Source of the DNA: Acidobacteriaceae bacterium
GTDB lineage: Bacteria > Acidobacteriota > Terriglobia > Terriglobales > Acidobacteriaceae
Length of the DNA stretch: 9,027 bases
Assembly (NCBI GenBank): GCA_030039895.1
Contig: JASHUR010000344.1
Span: forward strand, 1 to 9,027
Reading direction: 5' to 3'
Shown: positions 5,810-9,027 of the stretch, piece after piece
How positions within the stretch are numbered: the first letter of the stretch is position 1
How the letters are laid out: each line of letters opens with the position of its first letter
Notes under the pieces: model-generated
What the model was told of the DNA's origin: nothing
Seen by the model: only the letters and a program-made list of their open reading frames with translations
The model's database searches: none
Program-made: the position numbers and the translations under genes

Positions 5810-5923
5810 ATGCGCCGCCTGTTGAATCATCGGCGCCCGGCATATCGCGCATCTTACGACATTTCGGGCCATAATAACGAAAGAGCAATAACCCAAGGCC
5901 GGGAGTTCGCAATGCGCAACTAA
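5810..5923 (+). CDS. Possible small basic protein of 37 residues between nusA and infB
   Basis: An ATG at 5810-5812 directly abuts the nusA stop TAA (5807-5809), in the same frame, and runs to TAA at 5921-5923. It encodes 37 residues rich in Arg (8) with few acidic ones. A GGAGG (5793-5797) inside the end of nusA lies about 12 nt upstream, so reinitiation after nusA is possible. The infB ATG follows 28 nt later. Many bacteria have ylxR here, but this peptide has no resemblance to it (no Cys or YlxR-like motifs). I recognise no family. An open frame of this length is not statistically surprising, so it may be an untranslated spacer; equally, stop-codon readthrough would extend NusA by a basic tail. 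Confidence 0.3.
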   Translation: MRRLLNHRRPAYRASYDISGHNNERAITQGREFAMRN

Positions 5924-5951
5924 GGTCAGGGGAGCAAATACAAAGGGGCGG

Positions 5952-8900
5952 ATGAGTAAAGTTCGAATCAACGATTTAGCACGTGAACTGGAAGTCAAGA
6001 GCAAGGCGATTCTTGATGTTCTTGAAGCCGTGGGAGTTACCGAGAAGAAGACCCACTCCAGTTCGCTGGAGGCCGACGAGGCCGAACGTGTGCGTGCTTA
6101 CCTTCAGCGTGGCAAATCCGGCGCTTCCGCCGCCGCGCGGGCTGATGCTCCGCCCAAACCCAAGATAGATCTGTCGCATGTCTCCAAGCCTGGTGACGTG
6201 CTCAAAGCTATCTTGCAGAAAAAAGAGCAGGAAGCGGCCGCACACCAGCCCCCTGCGCCCAGGCCCGAGGCCGCAGCACCGCCCAAGCCCCCTGCGCCGG
6301 CACCTGTGGCGACGAAACCCGCTGCCAAACCGGCGCCCGAGCCGCCTGCTCCGGCACCCGCCAAGCCAGCGCCGCGCAGAATCGTTCCTCAGCCGCGCCC
6401 GGCAGCCCCGATCACTGCTGCGCCGCCGCAGCCGCAAACTCCGGCGATTGCCGCCAAGCCTCCTGCCGGCCCTGTAGTCGCAAAGCCGCCCGCTGGAGCC
6501 CCAAACACTCCCGTTGCGGAAACCCGTCCAGCCATTGCGGCTGCTGCGCCGCATGCCGGCCCAGTCATTGCCAGGCCGCCGGTTACGGCGCATCCGCCAG
6601 TTTCAGCGCATCCTCCTGTAGCCGCTGCGCCTCCGCCCCCGGCTGAACCTGTGGAAGCGCCCGCGCAGGAAAGCCCCATCGCTTCGACCGGAGCGCCTGC
6701 TGCGCCTCGCCGCGTCATCATGCCGCAGACCGGGCCTCGGCCCGTCTACACCGCTCCACCCACTCCGACCGCCTCGCAACGGCCCGCAGCCCCCGAAACG
6801 GGCAGCGCACCCACCGGGGGTCTGCAGCGCGGACGCCCCATCTTCGACCGCCGTCCCGGTGGCCCCGGTCAGCGTCCCGGCGGCCCTGGAGCGCCCGGAG
6901 CGCGTCGTCCGATGCATCCCACCCGCTCGCAGCCCGGCGGCGGACCTCCCGGAAGCGCCCGTCCCGGCTTCGGACAGCGTCCCGGCGGCCCCGGTGGCCG
7001 TCCCGGCTTCGGGCAGCGCCCGGCCAATGGAGCAGCAGGACTTGTACCGCCTCCCGGCGAAGCGCCGCGTCCGCAGCGTCCCGGCCAAGGTGTCCGTCGC
7101 GGCCGCCAGCAGTATCCCAAGACCAAGGAAGGCCCGATGAAGGGCTTCGCACCGCCGTCCCGTTTCGGCGGAGCGCAGGTTCCTTCCGAGCCGCTGCCCA
7201 TAACCCGGACCATCACCGTGACCGAGGGCATCAGCGTGAAGGACCTGGCCGAGAAGCTTGAGATTCGCGGCAAGGACCTCATCGCCACCCTGCTCATGCG
7301 CGGCGTGCTCGTGACCGTCAACCAGTCGCTCGACACTGAGCTCGTCAAGGACGTCGCCCGCCAGTTCGGAGCCGACACGAACTTCGTCTCCTTCGAGGAC
7401 CAGATGGCCAACGAGGCCATCGAAAATCTCCTCCAGCAGGAGAACCCCGACGAGCACGAGGTCACCCGTCCTCCTGTCGTCACCGTCATGGGCCACGTCG
7501 ACCACGGTAAAACATCGCTGCTCGACGCCATCCGCGAAACCGACGTCGCCGGCGGCGAGGCTGGAGGCATCACCCAGCACATCGGCGCTTACAAGGTCCG
7601 GATCAACAAGCCCGACTCGCCCGCTTTTGGCCGCGAGATCGTCTTCCTTGATACGCCCGGTCACGAGGCCTTCACGCGCATGCGTGCGCGTGGCGCGAAG
7701 ATCACCGATATCGTCATCATCGTTGTTGCCGCTGACGACGGTGTGATGCCGCAAACCATCGAGGCCATCGACCACGCCAAGGCTGCCAACGTACCCATCA
7801 TTGTGGCAGTCAACAAGATCGACAAGCCCGATGCCCAGCCCGACCGCGTCAAGCAGCAGCTCGGCGATCGCGGCCTTGTGCCCGAAGCCTGGGGCGGCAA
7901 TACCGTCTTCGTCGACGTGTCCGCCAAGAAGCGCATCAACCTCGATCTTCTGCTCGAGATGATCTGCCTCGTCGCCGACCTCGGCGACCTCAAGGCCACA
8001 CCCGGACGCTCCGCCGTCGGCACCGTCATTGAGGCCCGCCTCGACCGCGGACGCGGCGCGGTCGCCTCCGTGCTCGTGCAGAACGGCACTCTGCGCAATC
8101 AGGACAGCTTCATCGTCGGCAACACCTTCGGCAAAATCCGCGCCATGTTCGACGACCGCGGACGCGCTCTCGAAGAAGCCGGCCCGTCCACTCCGGTCGA
8201 AATCCTCGGCCTTGAAGGCATGCCCGATGCAGGCGACACCTTCCTGGTCACCGCCGACCGCGACAAGGCCAAGACCATCGCGCAGTACCGCAAGATGAAG
8301 GAGCGCGAGGCGCAGCTCGCCAAGAGCTCCCGCGTCTCGCTCGAAGGTCTGGCCGAGCAGATCAAGCAAGCCGGGACCAAGGAACTGCCGCTCATCCTCA
8401 AGGGCGATGTGCAGGGCTCCGTCCAGGTGCTCGCCGACTCGCTGCAGCAGATGTCCACCGAGAAGGTCCGCATCAAGGTCATCCGCTCGGGCGTGGGCGC
8501 CATCACCGAGAGCGACGTCCTTCTTGCCTCCGCCTCGAACGCAATCATCATCGGCTTCAACGTCCGGCCGGAGCGCAAGGCCGCCGAGCTGGCTGAGCAG
8601 GATGGCGTCGAGATTCGCCTGCACTCCATCATCTACGAGCTGCAGGACGAGATCCACAAGGCCATGCTCGGGCTGCTCGAGCCGGTCTTCAAGGAGAACT
8701 ATCTCGGCCGCGCCGAAGTGCTCAACATCTTCAAGATTCCCAAGGTGGGCACTATCGCCGGCTGCCGCGTCACCGACGGAGTTCTCCGCCGCGACGCCGA
8801 CATTCGCCTCATGCGCGACGGCGAGCAGGTCTTCAAGGGCAAGCTCACCTCGCTCAAGCGCTTCAAGGACGACGCAAAGGAAGTCACCAACGGCATGGAG

Positions 8901-8996
8901 TGCGGCGTAGGCATGAACTTCTCCGACATCCAGGTCGGCGACACTGTCGAAGCCTTTGTCACTGAGAAGGTCGCCGCCGAGCTGACGGCAAGCTAA
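5952..8996 (+). CDS. infB: Translation initiation factor IF-2
   Basis: GTPase that brings formyl-Met-tRNA to the 30S P site and drives subunit joining. The protein has 1014 residues (E. coli about 890). In order: IF2_N module (1-50, MSKVRINDLARELEVKSKAI...); a disordered linker of about 350 residues, Pro/Ala-rich to about 290, then Arg/Gly/Pro-rich with repeats to about 395; a second IF2_N module (about 417-465); G domain with G1 GHVDHGKT (514-521), G2 GGITQHIGA, G3 DTPGHEAF (from 567), G4 NKID (621-624) and G5 SAK (657-659); then domain II, domain III (LKGDVQGSVQVL), and the C-terminal tRNA-binding domain with KVGTIAGCRVTDG. The ATG has AAGGGG 3 nt upstream (5943-5948) and matches the family N-terminus. 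It is last of the visible operon genes; rbfA often follows but would start beyond the window. A possible internal start at 7137 could give a short isoform. Confidence 0.98.
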   Translation: MSKVRINDLARELEVKSKAILDVLEAVGVTEKKTHSSSLEADEAERVRAYLQRGKSGASAAARADAPPKPKIDLSHVSKPGDVLKAILQKKEQEAAAHQPPAPRPEAAAPPKPPAPAPVATKPAAKPAPEPPAPAPAKPAPRRIVPQPRPAAPITAAPPQPQTPAIAAKPPAGPVVAKPPAGAPNTPVAETRPAIAAAAPHAGPVIARPPVTAHPPVSAHPPVAAAPPPPAEPVEAPAQESPIASTGAPAAPRRVIMPQTGPRPVYTAPPTPTASQRPAAPETGSAPTGGLQRGRPIFDRRPGGPGQRPGGPGAPGARRPMHPTRSQPGGGPPGSARPGFGQRPGGPGGRPGFGQRPANGAAGLVPPPGEAPRPQRPGQGVRRGRQQYPKTKEGPMKGFAPPSRFGGAQVPSEPLPITRTITVTEGISVKDLAEKLEIRGKDLIATLLMRGVLVTVNQSLDTELVKDVARQFGADTNFVSFEDQMANEAIENLLQQENPDEHEVTRPPVVTVMGHVDHGKTSLLDAIRETDVAGGEAGGITQHIGAYKVRINKPDSPAFGREIVFLDTPGHEAFTRMRARGAKITDIVIIVVAADDGVMPQTIEAIDHAKAANVPIIVAVNKIDKPDAQPDRVKQQLGDRGLVPEAWGGNTVFVDVSAKKRINLDLLLEMICLVADLGDLKATPGRSAVGTVIEARLDRGRGAVASVLVQNGTLRNQDSFIVGNTFGKIRAMFDDRGRALEEAGPSTPVEILGLEGMPDAGDTFLVTADRDKAKTIAQYRKMKEREAQLAKSSRVSLEGLAEQIKQAGTKELPLILKGDVQGSVQVLADSLQQMSTEKVRIKVIRSGVGAITESDVLLASASNAIIIGFNVRPERKAAELAEQDGVEIRLHSIIYELQDEIHKAMLGLLEPVFKENYLGRAEVLNIFKIPKVGTIAGCRVTDGVLRRDADIRLMRDGEQVFKGKLTSLKRFKDDAKEVTNGMECGVGMNFSDIQVGDTVEAFVTEKVAAELTAS
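6582..6620 (+). repeat. Hexapeptide repeat in the IF2 linker (coding)
   Basis: Residues 211-223 of IF2 read V-TAHPPV-SAHPPV, two copies of a [TS]AHPPV unit, preceded by a related ARPPV. The two DNA copies differ at several third positions, so the unit is old or kept at protein level. Confidence 0.6.
6960..7021 (+). repeat. 39-bp tandem repeat unit in the IF2 linker (coding, 13 residues)
   Basis: The segment from 6960 recurs from 6999 with 39 bp spacing, differing at two positions over the first 22 bases. It encodes RPGFGQRPGGPGG followed by RPGFGQRP (residues 337-357). Nearby RPGGPGQRPGGPG (from about residue 298) is a looser copy. The near-identity at DNA level indicates recent slippage duplication. 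Confidence 0.7.
7125..7139 (+). promoter_or_regulatory. Candidate internal ribosome-binding site and start codon within infB
   Basis: AAGGAAGG (7125-7132) precedes an in-frame ATG (7137-7139, codon 396 of infB) with about 7 nt between AGGA and the ATG. This is better spaced than the signal at the annotated start. Initiation here would give a protein of 619 residues that begins at the end of the linker and keeps the second IF2_N module and all catalytic domains. E. coli infB makes shorter IF2 isoforms from internal in-frame starts; use of this site is inferred. Confidence 0.4.
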
Positions 8997-9027
8997 TCCA
9001 TCCACATTCAAGAAAGCGGCCGGCATT

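Noticed and set aside
5836..5903. Complementary CCCGGC and GCCGGG in the nusA-infB spacer as a long-range stem
   Set aside because: Only six base pairs over about 56 intervening bases in GC-rich DNA, which is expected by chance.
6850..7100. Repetitive GC-rich DNA considered as a CRISPR-like or mobile-element repeat
   Set aside because: The repeats are in frame, have no spacers or inverted ends, and encode the IF2 linker.
6603..9026. An 807-codon open frame on the minus strand opposite infB
   Set aside because: It lies antisense to a certain IF2 gene. Its length is explained by the G/C-biased third positions and repetitive composition of infB, and the translation shows no recognisable domain.
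8997..9027. Start of rbfA after infB
   Set aside because: Only 31 bases remain, with no convincing ribosome-binding site or start codon followed by a recognisable sequence.

Overview
The window holds core bacterial housekeeping genes, and I found no undescribed system in it. GC is fairly high with strongly GC-biased third codon positions. The gene content (rimP-nusA-infB, guaB, DinB-like and SRPBCC/ArsR genes) and the long Pro/Ala/Gly/Arg-rich linker of IF2 suggest an acidobacterium of the Terriglobia/Acidobacteriaceae type. That placement is inference from general sequence character; no 16S or other marker is present.

Left part (1-1065). The last 26 codons of an unidentified plus-strand gene end at 81 and overlap, tail to tail, the end of a minus-strand ArsR-type regulator (78-455). 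The regulator is the second gene of a two-gene minus-strand unit whose first gene encodes an SRPBCC/AHSA1-like protein (504-974). Upstream lies a well-formed control region: a -35/-10 pair, a perfect 13+13 bp inverted repeat just downstream of the -10, and a degenerate second copy over the -35. This layout fits autorepression by the ArsR protein.

Middle (1066-3332, all minus strand). A DinB-like protein gene (2835-3314) is followed by guaB, IMP dehydrogenase (1192-2715), with a possible own promoter and two hairpins after its stop. GuaB carries an approximately 21-residue insertion in its catalytic flap.

Right part (3333-9027, plus strand). This is the transcription/translation operon rimP (3553-4128), nusA (4181-5809), infB (5952-8996). 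It has a candidate promoter at 3383-3411 and an intrinsic-terminator-like hairpin inside the leader, about 53 nt before rimP, which suggests attenuation. No ylxR or L7Ae-like gene sits between nusA and infB. Instead a 37-codon basic ORF starts on the base after the nusA stop, in the same frame. RimP (ribosome maturation), NusA (elongation, termination and antitermination) and IF2 (initiator tRNA binding) link transcription to translation. NusA ends in a long acidic tail, and IF2 has a disordered linker of about 350 residues followed by a possible internal translation start. The window ends 31 bases after infB.
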